Assembly: GCF_018780385.1 (NCBI RefSeq)
Contig: NZ_JADMJO010000016.1
Span: 62,001 to 126,000, forward strand
Origin: Hydrogenophaga sp.
Lineage (GTDB): Bacteria > Pseudomonadota > Gammaproteobacteria > Burkholderiales > Burkholderiaceae_C
DNA: 64,000 nt
Reading direction: 5' to 3'
The notes below the pieces were generated by a model, which did no database searches, was not told the origin of the DNA, and saw only the letters and a program-made list of their open reading frames with translations. A program made the translations under genes and the position numbers. This document shows, piece after piece, positions 35,566 to 44,648 of this stretch (position 1 is the stretch's first letter; the number at the start of each line of letters is the position of its first letter).

Positions 35566-37716
35566 ATGGATTCAAACCGTTTTGCGTTGACTGTGCTTCG
35601 CCATCGTTTTCTGGGTGGACCCAACATCTGGACCTACCGCTCCGCGATGGAGGTCTGGCTGGATCTGGGTGAGCTGGAGCAGCGACCCTCACACACCATC
35701 GAGGGCCTCACCGACCGCTTGCTTGCCCTGTTGCCGGGCCTCGCATCGCACCACTGCGGCGTGGGTGAGCCCGGTGGGTTCCTGCAGCGGCTGCGTGAAG
35801 GCACCTGGGCCGGCCATGTGCTGGAGCACTGCGTGATCGAGTTGCTCAACCTCTCCGGCATGCCCACCGGTTTCGGCCAGACGCGCAGCACCAGCCAGCC
35901 GGGTGTGTACCGCATGGTGTTTCGCGCCCGCAACCGCGCCATTGCCGAGGGGGCCCTGAGCCACGGACATGCGCTGCTGCAGGCGGCGATGAACAACGAA
36001 CCCTTTGACGTGGCGGGCGCGGTGAAGGCCCTGCACGACGTGGTCGACGCGACCTGGCTTGGCCCCTCCACCTGGGCCATCGTGAGCGCGGCCACCGAGC
36101 GCGGCATCCCGCACCTGCGCCTGACCGACGGCAATCTGGTGCAACTCGGCCAGGGCGCGCGCCAGCGCCGCATCTGGACGGCAGAGACCGAGCTCACCAG
36201 CGCGATCGCCGAGAACATCGCCGGCGACAAGGACCTCACCAAATCGCTGCTGCTGAGCTGCGGCGTGCCGGTGCCCGAGGGCCAGATCGTGGCCAATGCC
36301 GCCGAGGCCTGGGAAGCGGCACAAGACATCGGTCTGCCGGTGGTGGTCAAGCCCAGTGACGCCAACCACGGGCGCGGTGTCTCGCTCGAACTCAGCGAGC
36401 AGGCCGACATCGAGCGCGCCTTCGCCATTGCCGATGCCGAAGGCAGTGACGTCATCGTCGAGCGTTACATCCTGGGCAACGAGCACCGCGTGCTGGTGGT
36501 GGGCGGGCGCGTGGTGGCGGCCAACCGGGGCGAGAGCCTGTGGGTCACCGGCGACGGCGTGGCCGACGTGAAGACCCTCATCGACCTGCAGCTCAACAGC
36601 GACCCGCGCCGTGGCGAGGCAGAAGAATTTCCGCTGGAGACGATCCGGCTGGAGCGCGAGCCGGCCATGGCCCTGCTGCTGGAGCGCCAGGGCCTGGGGC
36701 CCGACGCCGTGCCCGCCGCGGATCAGCGCGTGCTGGTGCAGCGCAACGGCAACATGGCCTACGACTGCACCGACGAGGTCCACCCCGAGGTGGCCTACAT
36801 GGCGAGCCTGGCGGCCCGCGCCGTGGGCCTGGACATCGCGGGCATCGACATGGTCACGCAGGACATTGGCCGCCCCTTGCACGAGGTGGGCGGCGCCATC
36901 GTGGAAGTCAACGCCGGCCCCGGGTTGCTCATGCACCTGCGCCCGGCCATCGGCCAGCCGCGCCCGGTGGGTGAAGCCATCGTGGCGCAGTTGTTCGATC
37001 CGGCCACGCCCATGGCCGGGCGCGTGCCCCTCATCGGTGTGAGTGGCACCCGGGGCACCGCTCTGCTGGCCCGCGCCGCGGCCTTCCTGCTGGATCTCGC
37101 CGGGGCACCGGCCGGCCTCGCCTCGAGCGAAGGCATCCACATCGGGCGCCGTCGCATCGAGCGCGCCGGTGCCGACTACTGGGAGCAGTGCCAGCGCCTG
37201 CTCATGAACCGCGAGATCCAGGGGCTGGCGGTGGAGACCGCGCCCTCGCTCATCCTCGACCACGGCCTGCCCTACGACCGTTGCCTGGTGGGCGTGGTCA
37301 CCGACCTCGGTGGCTGGGAAGGCCTGACGCACCACGACATCTTTGACGCCTCGGGCATGCCGCGGGTGCTGCGCACCCAGGTCGATGTGGTGCTGGAGCA
37401 AGGTGCCTGCGTGCTCAACCTGGACGAGCCCGGCGTGGCCGATCTGGCACGCCACTGCGACGGGAGCAGCCTGGGGTATGGCGCCGGCCCGGTGCCGGCC
37501 GATGTGGCGATGCCGCGCACCGTGCGCTGGCAAGGCCAGGCGGTGTGCCTCATCGACAACGGCGAGGTGATCGCCCGCGCGCCGCTGACAGGCATCGCCG
37601 ACGCCTCGACTGCCCACATTCTGTGCGGTGCGGCCGCAGCAGCCTGGGCCGCCGGCATGAGCCCGGTGCTGGTGGCCGCCGGCCTGCAGCGCTTTGACAC
37701 GCTGCCGCGCGCCTGA
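35566..37716 (+). CDS. Cyanophycin synthetase paralogue with degenerate Mur-ligase site (CphA')
   Basis: 716 residues. N-domain, then an ATP-grasp domain (DKDLTKSLLLSCGVPVPEGQ, PVVVKPSDANHGRGVSLEL, VEVNAGPGLLMHL). The Mur-ligase-like C-domain has GVSGTRGTALLARA (about residue 492) where active synthetases have GTNGKTTT, so the P-loop lysine is missing, and the domain is about 140 residues shorter than in CphA. One of the two amide-bond steps is therefore probably lost, as in cphA'/CphA2-type proteins. 55 bases before cphA; they likely form one operon and perhaps a mixed complex. Confidence 0.9.
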   Translation: MDSNRFALTVLRHRFLGGPNIWTYRSAMEVWLDLGELEQRPSHTIEGLTDRLLALLPGLASHHCGVGEPGGFLQRLREGTWAGHVLEHCVIELLNLSGMPTGFGQTRSTSQPGVYRMVFRARNRAIAEGALSHGHALLQAAMNNEPFDVAGAVKALHDVVDATWLGPSTWAIVSAATERGIPHLRLTDGNLVQLGQGARQRRIWTAETELTSAIAENIAGDKDLTKSLLLSCGVPVPEGQIVANAAEAWEAAQDIGLPVVVKPSDANHGRGVSLELSEQADIERAFAIADAEGSDVIVERYILGNEHRVLVVGGRVVAANRGESLWVTGDGVADVKTLIDLQLNSDPRRGEAEEFPLETIRLEREPAMALLLERQGLGPDAVPAADQRVLVQRNGNMAYDCTDEVHPEVAYMASLAARAVGLDIAGIDMVTQDIGRPLHEVGGAIVEVNAGPGLLMHLRPAIGQPRPVGEAIVAQLFDPATPMAGRVPLIGVSGTRGTALLARAAAFLLDLAGAPAGLASSEGIHIGRRRIERAGADYWEQCQRLLMNREIQGLAVETAPSLILDHGLPYDRCLVGVVTDLGGWEGLTHHDIFDASGMPRVLRTQVDVVLEQGACVLNLDEPGVADLARHCDGSSLGYGAGPVPADVAMPRTVRWQGQAVCLIDNGEVIARAPLTGIADASTAHILCGAAAAAWAAGMSPVLVAAGLQRFDTLPRA

Positions 37717-37771
37717 AGCGTCCCTGCCCGACCGTTTCCCGACCGAACTCCAACCGAATTCCGCCCTCCCC

Positions 37772-40351
37772 ATGGACATTTCCCGCATCCGTGCCTTGCG
37801 TGGTCCCAACCTCTGGACCCGCCAGACCGCCATTGAAGCCATCGTCCACTGCCCGCCCGAGGAGCGCTCCCTGAGCTCCCTGCCCGGCTTCGAGGCTGCG
37901 CTGCGCGAGCGCTTCCCGCAGCTCGGTCGCTGGCCGCGCCCGGCCAGCGACCTCTCACTGGCCAACGTGCTCAAGCTGGTGGCGCTCGCCCTGCAGGCCC
38001 AGGCCGGCTGTCCGGTGAGTTTTTCGCGCTGCACCGAAACCGTGGTGCAGGGCACCTACCAGGTGGTGGTGGAGTACACCGAGGAGGCCGTGGGGCGCGA
38101 GGCCCTCAAGGCGGCCGAGCAACTCATCGCGATCGTGCGTGGTCTGAAGGACGAGGCCTTCGATGTGGAGGCCGTCATTGCCCGCCTGCGCGAGCTGGAC
38201 GAAGACGTGCGCCTGGGCCCGTCCACCGGCGCCATCGTCAACGCGGCGGTGGCCCGCGGCATCCCCTACCGCCGCCTCACGCAGGGCTCGCTGGTGCAGT
38301 TCGGCTGGGGCTCGCACCAACGCCGCATCTGGGCCGCCGAGGTCGACACGACCAGCGCGGTGTCGGAGAGCATCGCGCAGGACAAGGACCTCACCAAGAA
38401 CCTGCTGCGCGCCGCTGGCGTGCCGGTGCCCCTGGGCCGCCCCGTGGACAGCGCCGAGGAAGCCTGGACCGTGGCGCAGTACATCGGCCTGCCGGTGGTG
38501 GTGAAGCCGCGCGACGGCAACCAGGGCAAGGGCGTGACGGTGAACATCGTTTCGCGCGAACACCTCGAGCTGGCCTACCGCGCGGCTGTCGAATACGGCC
38601 AACCGATGGTGGAGAAGTACCTGCCCGGCAGCGACTACCGCCTGCTGGTGGTGGGTGACAGGCTGGTGGCCGCGGCGCGGCGCGACCCGCCGCAGGTGAC
38701 GGGCGACGGCGTGCACACCGTGGCCCAGTTGGTGGACGCGGTCAACGCCGATCCCCAGCGCGGCGATGGCCACGCCACCTCGCTCACGCGCATGCGCATC
38801 GACGACATCGCCCTGGCCCGCCTGCAGATTCAGGGGCACACCCCCGATACCGTGCCCGGCAAAGGTCAGCGCGTGGTGCTGCGCAACAACGCCAACCTCT
38901 CCACCGGTGGCACCGCCACCGACGTGACCGACGACGTGCACCCCGAGGTGGCGGCGCGCGCCGTGGCCGCGGCCCGCATGGTGGGGCTGGACGTGTGCGG
39001 CGTGGACGTGGTGTGCGAGACCGTGCTCACACCGCTGGAAGACCAGAGCGGCGGTGTGGTGGAAGTGAACGCGGCCCCCGGCCTGCGCATGCACCTGAGC
39101 CCCTCGTACGGCAAGGGCCGCGCCGTGGGCGAGGCCATCGTCGACCACCTGTTTCCGCCCAACCAGAACGGCCGTGTGCCGGTGGTGGCCGTGACCGGCA
39201 CCAACGGCAAGACCACCACCGCGCGCCTGATCGCGCACCTGTTGCACACCCAGGGCATGCGCGTGGGCATGACCAACACCGATGGCGTGTACGTGAACGG
39301 CCGCCAGACCGACAGCGGCGACTGTGCGGGTCCACGCAGCGCGCGCAACGTGCTCATGCACCCCGAGGTGGATGCGGCGGTGTTCGAGACCGCGCGCGGC
39401 GGTGTGCTGCGCGAAGGGCTGGGCTTTGACCGCTGCCAGGTGGCCGTGGTCACCAACATCGGCTCGGGCGATCACCTGGGCCTCAACTACATCACCACCG
39501 TGGAAGACATCGCGGTGCTCAAGCGCGTGGTCATCCAGAACGTGGCGCCCACCGGCTACGGCGTGCTCAACGCGGCCGATCCGCACTGCGTGCGCATGGC
39601 CGAGGTCTGCACGGGCAAGGTGATCTTTTTCTGCAGCGACGCCCACAACCCGGTGCTGGCCACGCACCGGGCGCAGGGGCGCCGCGCGGTCTGGGTGGAG
39701 GGAGAACACATCGTCGCCACCCAGGGCGAACGCCGCCACCAGGTGGCCCTGGCCGACATCCCCATGACCATGGGCGGTCGCATCGGTTTCCAGGTGGACA
39801 ACGCCATGGCCGCCCTGGCCGCGGCCTGGGGCCTGGGCATTCCGTGGGCCCGAATCCGGCAAGGACTGGCCACGTTCCAGAGCGACGCGGGCAGCGTGCC
39901 TGGCCGCTTCAACCTGATGAGCCTGCGCGGCGCCACCGTGATCGCCGACTACGGTCACAACCCGGACGCCATGCGCGCCCTGGTCGCGGCCGCCGAGGCC
40001 ATGCCGGCCCAGCGCCGCATCGTGGTGATCAGTGGCGCGGGCGACCGGCGCGACGAGGACATCCGCGAGCAGACACGGATATTGGGCGCGGCCTTCGACG
40101 AAGTGATCCTGTACGAGGACGCCTGCCAGCGCGGCCGCACCGAAGGCGAGGTCACGGGACTGCTGCGCCAGGGACTCGAAGGCGCCACGCGCACCCACCG
40201 CATCGACACCATCCAGGGCGAGTTCGTGGCCATCGACACGGCGCTGGAGCGCCTGCAACCCGGCGACCTGTGCCTGGTGCTGATCGACCAGGTGGAGGCC
40301 TCGCTGCGCCACCTGCGCGAGCGGTGCGCAGAAGGCAACACCACCGCCTGA
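37772..40351 (+). CDS. cphA: Cyanophycin synthetase
   Basis: 859 residues. N-domain, ATP-grasp domain (DKDLTKNLLRAAGVPVPLGR, PVVVKPRDGNQGKGVTVNI, VEVNAAPGLRMHLSPSYG) and Mur-ligase domain with an intact P-loop VTGTNGKTTTARL (about residue 475) and DYGHNPDAM. The enzyme adds aspartate and then arginine alternately to grow the multi-L-arginyl-poly-aspartate storage polymer, using two ATP sites. It follows cphA' and converges on the acyltransferase. A cyanophycinase gene was not seen in the window. Confidence 0.96.
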   Translation: MDISRIRALRGPNLWTRQTAIEAIVHCPPEERSLSSLPGFEAALRERFPQLGRWPRPASDLSLANVLKLVALALQAQAGCPVSFSRCTETVVQGTYQVVVEYTEEAVGREALKAAEQLIAIVRGLKDEAFDVEAVIARLRELDEDVRLGPSTGAIVNAAVARGIPYRRLTQGSLVQFGWGSHQRRIWAAEVDTTSAVSESIAQDKDLTKNLLRAAGVPVPLGRPVDSAEEAWTVAQYIGLPVVVKPRDGNQGKGVTVNIVSREHLELAYRAAVEYGQPMVEKYLPGSDYRLLVVGDRLVAAARRDPPQVTGDGVHTVAQLVDAVNADPQRGDGHATSLTRMRIDDIALARLQIQGHTPDTVPGKGQRVVLRNNANLSTGGTATDVTDDVHPEVAARAVAAARMVGLDVCGVDVVCETVLTPLEDQSGGVVEVNAAPGLRMHLSPSYGKGRAVGEAIVDHLFPPNQNGRVPVVAVTGTNGKTTTARLIAHLLHTQGMRVGMTNTDGVYVNGRQTDSGDCAGPRSARNVLMHPEVDAAVFETARGGVLREGLGFDRCQVAVVTNIGSGDHLGLNYITTVEDIAVLKRVVIQNVAPTGYGVLNAADPHCVRMAEVCTGKVIFFCSDAHNPVLATHRAQGRRAVWVEGEHIVATQGERRHQVALADIPMTMGGRIGFQVDNAMAALAAAWGLGIPWARIRQGLATFQSDAGSVPGRFNLMSLRGATVIADYGHNPDAMRALVAAAEAMPAQRRIVVISGAGDRRDEDIREQTRILGAAFDEVILYEDACQRGRTEGEVTGLLRQGLEGATRTHRIDTIQGEFVAIDTALERLQPGDLCLVLIDQVEASLRHLRERCAEGNTTA

Positions 40352-40361
40352 GCCGGCTCAG
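40348..40361. repeat. 14-base palindrome containing both stop codons of a convergent gene pair
   Basis: CTGAGCCGGCTCAG is a perfect palindrome; it includes the TGA of cphA and the reverse-strand TGA of the acyltransferase. There is no T-run, so a classical terminator is not supported. Confidence 0.4.
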
Positions 40362-41437
40362 CGGGCTGGCGCGGCCCGGCCCAGCTGGCCCACGCGTTGC
40401 TCCACCCCATGGTGGAACGCCGCGCCGGCCAGGTTGCACGCCAGCCAGGCCACCAGCACCCCGAGCGTTTGCACCCAGGCGTCGGGGCTGGCGTAGCGCG
40501 TGAACCAGGCGTTCACCACCAGCGCCACCGGAAAGTTCAACAGGAACACCCCGTACGAGATGCGGCCCAGATAGCTCAGCGCGCGGCTGCGTGGCCAGGT
40601 GAAGAGCCAGCCGCTGCGGTGCGCCCAGGCCAGGGCCAGCGCCACGCACAGCGCCAGCGCGATGCGGGTGCGCCAGTCCAGGGCGAGCGCCAGGGCGGTG
40701 AGCAACACCATGCCCACCAGCCACGCCGGCGCGCGCCGCCCGGAATCTGCGCGGCTCACCCAGTACGCCAGCGCCCCCAGGCCGTAGGCGCCGAAAAAGT
40801 AGATCGCCCAGTTGTCCCAGTCGCTGTCGCGGTTGAAGTGAAAGAGCGATGCCAGCACCATGGCCACCACCAGCAGCGGCGCCAACGCGCCCGACCGCCG
40901 AGTCGCCCGTTGTTCCAGCCACAGCAGACCGAGCAGCAGCGCATAGAGCTGCACGTCGATGGCCACATACCAGACGCCCGCCGACAGCGAGTCCACACCG
41001 AGCACGCTGTGGATCAACAGGGCGTGTGCCACAAACTGCCACAGCGTGGGTGGAGCGGGTAGCGAGTCGTGCGTCATCCAGTACCGTGCGATCTCGGTGC
41101 ACACCATGGCCAGCAGCAGGGCCGCCATCAGCGGCAGGCTCACGCGCAAGAAGCGTTGCCACAGCAAGGCCAGCGGGCGCTCGGTGCGCAAGCGCCCGCC
41201 AGGCGCCAGGCTGCGCGCGGCCAGGAAGCCCGCCACCACCAGGAAGATCTGCACCGCGATGCGCGCGTGCTGGCTGAACCAGCCCACCAGGCCCGGGGCG
41301 AGCTGGTGCGTCCAGTCCGACATGGGGCCGTAGAACGCCAGGTGGTGCAGCACGATGAGCTGTGAACCGACAGCTTTGAGCGCGTCGATGAAGGGCATGC
41401 GCTCGCTGGTGGCGGCGGGGCGGTGGGAGGTGGGCAT
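40358..41437 (-). CDS. Acyltransferase family 3 membrane protein (OafA/YrhL-like)
   Basis: 359 residues with about ten hydrophobic segments. FIDALKAVGSQLIVLHHL places the conserved histidine in helix 1, and FLVVAGFLAARSL, SYLGRISYGVFLLNFPVALV also fit the acyl_transf_3 family. Such proteins transfer acetyl or other acyl groups to extracytoplasmic sugars or lipids. The start at 41437 begins the protein at MPTSHRPAATSERMPFIDAL; a longer frame upstream overlaps nothing recognisable. Confidence 0.85.
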   Translation of the reverse strand: MPTSHRPAATSERMPFIDALKAVGSQLIVLHHLAFYGPMSDWTHQLAPGLVGWFSQHARIAVQIFLVVAGFLAARSLAPGGRLRTERPLALLWQRFLRVSLPLMAALLLAMVCTEIARYWMTHDSLPAPPTLWQFVAHALLIHSVLGVDSLSAGVWYVAIDVQLYALLLGLLWLEQRATRRSGALAPLLVVAMVLASLFHFNRDSDWDNWAIYFFGAYGLGALAYWVSRADSGRRAPAWLVGMVLLTALALALDWRTRIALALCVALALAWAHRSGWLFTWPRSRALSYLGRISYGVFLLNFPVALVVNAWFTRYASPDAWVQTLGVLVAWLACNLAGAAFHHGVEQRVGQLGRAAPAR

Positions 41438-41618
41438 GGTGGGGATTGCAGAGGAGATCAGGTCGGCATCATCGCCGCTGCGTGCTCCGCCGCTTCCCGC
41501 ATGGCATGCAGCGCAGAAACGAAGGGCCCGAGAAGGCCGGGGATGGCGTGGCAGTTCGGGTCTTCCGCGCGTTTTCAGAAGCACACACTGTGAAGCTTCT
41601 CCCCCAGGCGCAAACCCC

Positions 41619-44600
41619 ATGACCTCCCCCACAAAAAGAAGCAGGCGCCTCAAGCAACTGGAGCGGTTGGCGGTATCTGCCACGCCCCGTCTGAGCATCG
41701 TTGCGGCCGCGGTGATGCTGTGCGGTTCGGGACTGGCGCAGGCCCAGCAGACCATCTCTTCCAGCACCACCTCGACCGTCACCGCCACTGGCGGGGACAT
41801 CGTGGTCAACGCCGGCGTCACCGTGGGCAGTGGTTCTGGCGTCGTCACGCCCATCGTGGTTGACGGCGTCGATGTCGGCAACCTGACCAACCACGGCAAC
41901 CTGCTCAGCAGCACGAGTGGTGGAACGGGGCTGTATTTCAACAGCACCGCCAGCCTGGCGAACATCGTCAACAACGGACAGCTGACCAGCAAGGGCGGCA
42001 TCCAGCTGCGCTCGGCGGCATCGATCGTCAACAACGGGGCCATCCTGGGCACCGACCGCGGCATCACGGTCTACGCGACCGCCACCGGTTCGAGCATCAC
42101 CAACAACGCCTACCTCAATGCCTTCACCCAGAGCTTCTCGGCGATTGCGAATCAGGCGGGCAGCACGCTGGTCTCGGTCACCAATGGCGCCAGCGGCCTG
42201 ATCAGCGGGCTGTACGCGGTGGAGAACCACGGCGTGATCACGACCTTGACCAACCACGGCTCCATGTGGTCCCGGCACTGGGTGCCCCTCGCCGCCATCG
42301 GTGGCGGCGGCAGCATCACCACGTTGATCAACCACGGCAGCATTTCTGGCGCCGGCTCGGCGGCGGCCATCGACCACACCGTGGTCAACCTGGTGAACGC
42401 GCAAGGGGGCGGTTCGCCCCTGAGCATCACCATCCAGCCCACCAACTATTCCATCGTCATCCAGTCACCGACGGCGTACGGCAAGTTGTCGGTGCGCAGC
42501 GCCAACGGCGCGATGAACTTCGGCATCCACACGGGCTCCTCGGTCACCTCGGGCTACTACTACGGCGCCGTTCTGAGCGGTGTCACGGGCAGCTACCTGG
42601 CCAACACCTCGGGAACCTACGGCAGCACCGCCTGGAACCTGAGCCTGGCCTCGGGCAGTGACAACATCTGGAACCTGTGCTTCGGCGGCGGGGCCTGCTC
42701 CTACACGCTTTCCAGTGACATCCTGCCGGGGCAGACCTACCCTTCCTCCGGTCTGGGAACGTCGGTGAACAGCAGCTTCGATGGCGGCACGCTGGAGATG
42801 TCCAGCGCCTCCACCGTCACCCAGAATTTCACCATCAGCGCGAACGACGGCACCATCGACCAGCAGGCCCTGGACTCGACCTTCACGGGGAATTTTTCCG
42901 ATGCCTCCGTGGGCGCGGCCGGCAAACTGATCATCAGCAACAGCGGCACCGCGCGCCAGGGCTCGATCACCCTGTCCGGCATCAACACCCACACCGGCGG
43001 CATCGAGGTGCAGGCCGGCGCGATGCTGGTGATCTCGGCCCCCTCGGCACTGGGCACCGGCACGCTGGCCCTGGTCGGTTCGGCCACGGTGCCCGCCGCC
43101 CTGGGCACCACGCAGACGATGACCATCACCAACGCCATCACCGTGGCCGGTGACCCGGTCTTCAACGTGGCCCCCGGCACGACGCTGACGGTGAGCAGCC
43201 CCATTGCCGACGGTGCCACGCCGGGCGACATCGAGATCGCGGGCGGAGGCACGCTGTTGCTGACCGCGGCCAACACCTACACCGGCCCAACCCTCATCGA
43301 CGTCGGCTCGACGCTGGCGCTGGCGGGCGCAGGATCGATCACCCCCACATCGGCCGTGAGCAACAACGGAACTTTCAACGTATCCGCCGCCAGCCAGACG
43401 GTCAGCCTGGGCGGCAGCCTGGTCCAGTCCGCGACCGGCAACCTGGTCGTGCGCGCCGAGCCCACCAGCTTCCAGCGGATCGACGTGGCCAGCACGGCCA
43501 CGCTCGCCGGAACCCTGACGCTCAACGCCACCGCCGGCACGTACCGGATGGGTCGCTATACCCTGCTCACCGCCAACGGCGTGGGCGGCCGCTTCACCAC
43601 GCTGTCGACCAACCTGGGCTCGGTCACACCGCTGGGCTATTTCCTGAGCTACGGCGCCAACGACGTGTACCTCACCCTCGCGCCCTCCGCTGCCCACACG
43701 CTGCAGGACATCCAGGACAACGCCCGCCAGATGGCCACGCTCTACAGCCTGCAAGGGGCGGCGCTGCAGGCCGGCCTGTCGTACGACTGCAGCAGCTACG
43801 ACCGACACGGCATTTGCGTGGGCCTCGGTGGCCGCCGCAGCCAGACCAATGGCAGCCAGGGGCGCCATGTGCAGGCGGCCCAGGTGGTCGTCGCTTACCG
43901 CGCGGCCCCGGGCCTGCAGGTGGGCGCATTCGCCGACTGGTCCGTCAGCGCCAAACTGTCCGATCAGATCCGTCTGCGTGGCACCCGCCCCATGGTCGGC
44001 TTGTTTGGTCAGTGGAACCACAACGCCGACAGCAGCGGCTGGGCCGTGCGGGCATCGGCCGCCTTCTCCGACAACGCGCTGGCCATTGACCGCAGCGGCG
44101 GTGATTTCAGCGAAGCCGGACAAGGCCGCACGCGCGTCAATGCGCAGGCTTACCAGCTGATGGCGAGTTACACGCACGCACTCGCAGACCGCGTGACGGC
44201 CGCTCCCTACCTCGGCGTGCGCCATTCCCGCATCCACACCCGCGGCTACACCGAGGCCGCCAGCAACGATGTCGCCAGCCCCCTGAGCTTCGACGCACAG
44301 CGCCAGCGTGCCGTCGTCGCCCTGGTCGGCGTGGGTGTGCGGGCACAGATGGCCGAACAGCTCACTGGCAACGTCACGGTGGGTGTTCAACACGACCTGA
44401 GCCGCTCGATGGGCCACTACGCGGGCAGCAGCGAGATCCCCGGCCTGAGCAATTTCAGCGTTGCAATGCCGGACGCACAACGGACCCGGGTCACGGCCTC
44501 GGCCGGCCTGGACTACCGGTTCAAGAAGAACGAGCGCCTGGGCGTGAACCTGGTCTGGCAGGAGCAACCCATCGGCAAAAGCGTGCTCACGGTCTTCACG

Positions 44601-44621
44601 GGCTACACCCTGGGCTTCTGA
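41619..44621 (+). CDS. Type Va autotransporter with beta-helix passenger
   Basis: 1000 residues. Long signal peptide (RLSIVAAAVMLCGSGLAQAQ), a passenger rich in Ser/Thr/Gly/Asn with repeated N-(H/N)-G turns (LTNHGNLL, IVNNGQLTS, IVNNGAILG, LTNHGSMWS, LINHGSISG) between about residues 85 and 250, an autotransporter-associated beta-strand repeat (GSITLSGINTHTGGIEVQAG, LLTAANTYTGPTLIDVGSTL), and a C-terminal autotransporter barrel from about residue 735 ending FTGYTLGF, with the required final Phe. A surface-exposed or secreted adhesin-like protein; ligand unknown. 181 gene-free bases precede it. Confidence 0.9.
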   Translation: MTSPTKRSRRLKQLERLAVSATPRLSIVAAAVMLCGSGLAQAQQTISSSTTSTVTATGGDIVVNAGVTVGSGSGVVTPIVVDGVDVGNLTNHGNLLSSTSGGTGLYFNSTASLANIVNNGQLTSKGGIQLRSAASIVNNGAILGTDRGITVYATATGSSITNNAYLNAFTQSFSAIANQAGSTLVSVTNGASGLISGLYAVENHGVITTLTNHGSMWSRHWVPLAAIGGGGSITTLINHGSISGAGSAAAIDHTVVNLVNAQGGGSPLSITIQPTNYSIVIQSPTAYGKLSVRSANGAMNFGIHTGSSVTSGYYYGAVLSGVTGSYLANTSGTYGSTAWNLSLASGSDNIWNLCFGGGACSYTLSSDILPGQTYPSSGLGTSVNSSFDGGTLEMSSASTVTQNFTISANDGTIDQQALDSTFTGNFSDASVGAAGKLIISNSGTARQGSITLSGINTHTGGIEVQAGAMLVISAPSALGTGTLALVGSATVPAALGTTQTMTITNAITVAGDPVFNVAPGTTLTVSSPIADGATPGDIEIAGGGTLLLTAANTYTGPTLIDVGSTLALAGAGSITPTSAVSNNGTFNVSAASQTVSLGGSLVQSATGNLVVRAEPTSFQRIDVASTATLAGTLTLNATAGTYRMGRYTLLTANGVGGRFTTLSTNLGSVTPLGYFLSYGANDVYLTLAPSAAHTLQDIQDNARQMATLYSLQGAALQAGLSYDCSSYDRHGICVGLGGRRSQTNGSQGRHVQAAQVVVAYRAAPGLQVGAFADWSVSAKLSDQIRLRGTRPMVGLFGQWNHNADSSGWAVRASAAFSDNALAIDRSGGDFSEAGQGRTRVNAQAYQLMASYTHALADRVTAAPYLGVRHSRIHTRGYTEAASNDVASPLSFDAQRQRAVVALVGVGVRAQMAEQLTGNVTVGVQHDLSRSMGHYAGSSEIPGLSNFSVAMPDAQRTRVTASAGLDYRFKKNERLGVNLVWQEQPIGKSVLTVFTGYTLGF

Positions 44622-44648
44622 GTTCGTGTGGGCTGCTTTCAGGCAAAC

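Noticed and set aside
37955-40312. 785-residue frame antisense to cphA
   Set aside because: Composition is His/Gly/Val-rich shadow sequence caused by strong codon bias; cphA on the other strand is unmistakable.
42465-44567. 700-residue frame antisense to the autotransporter
   Set aside because: No domain, no start signals, and the sense frame is a complete autotransporter with signal and barrel.
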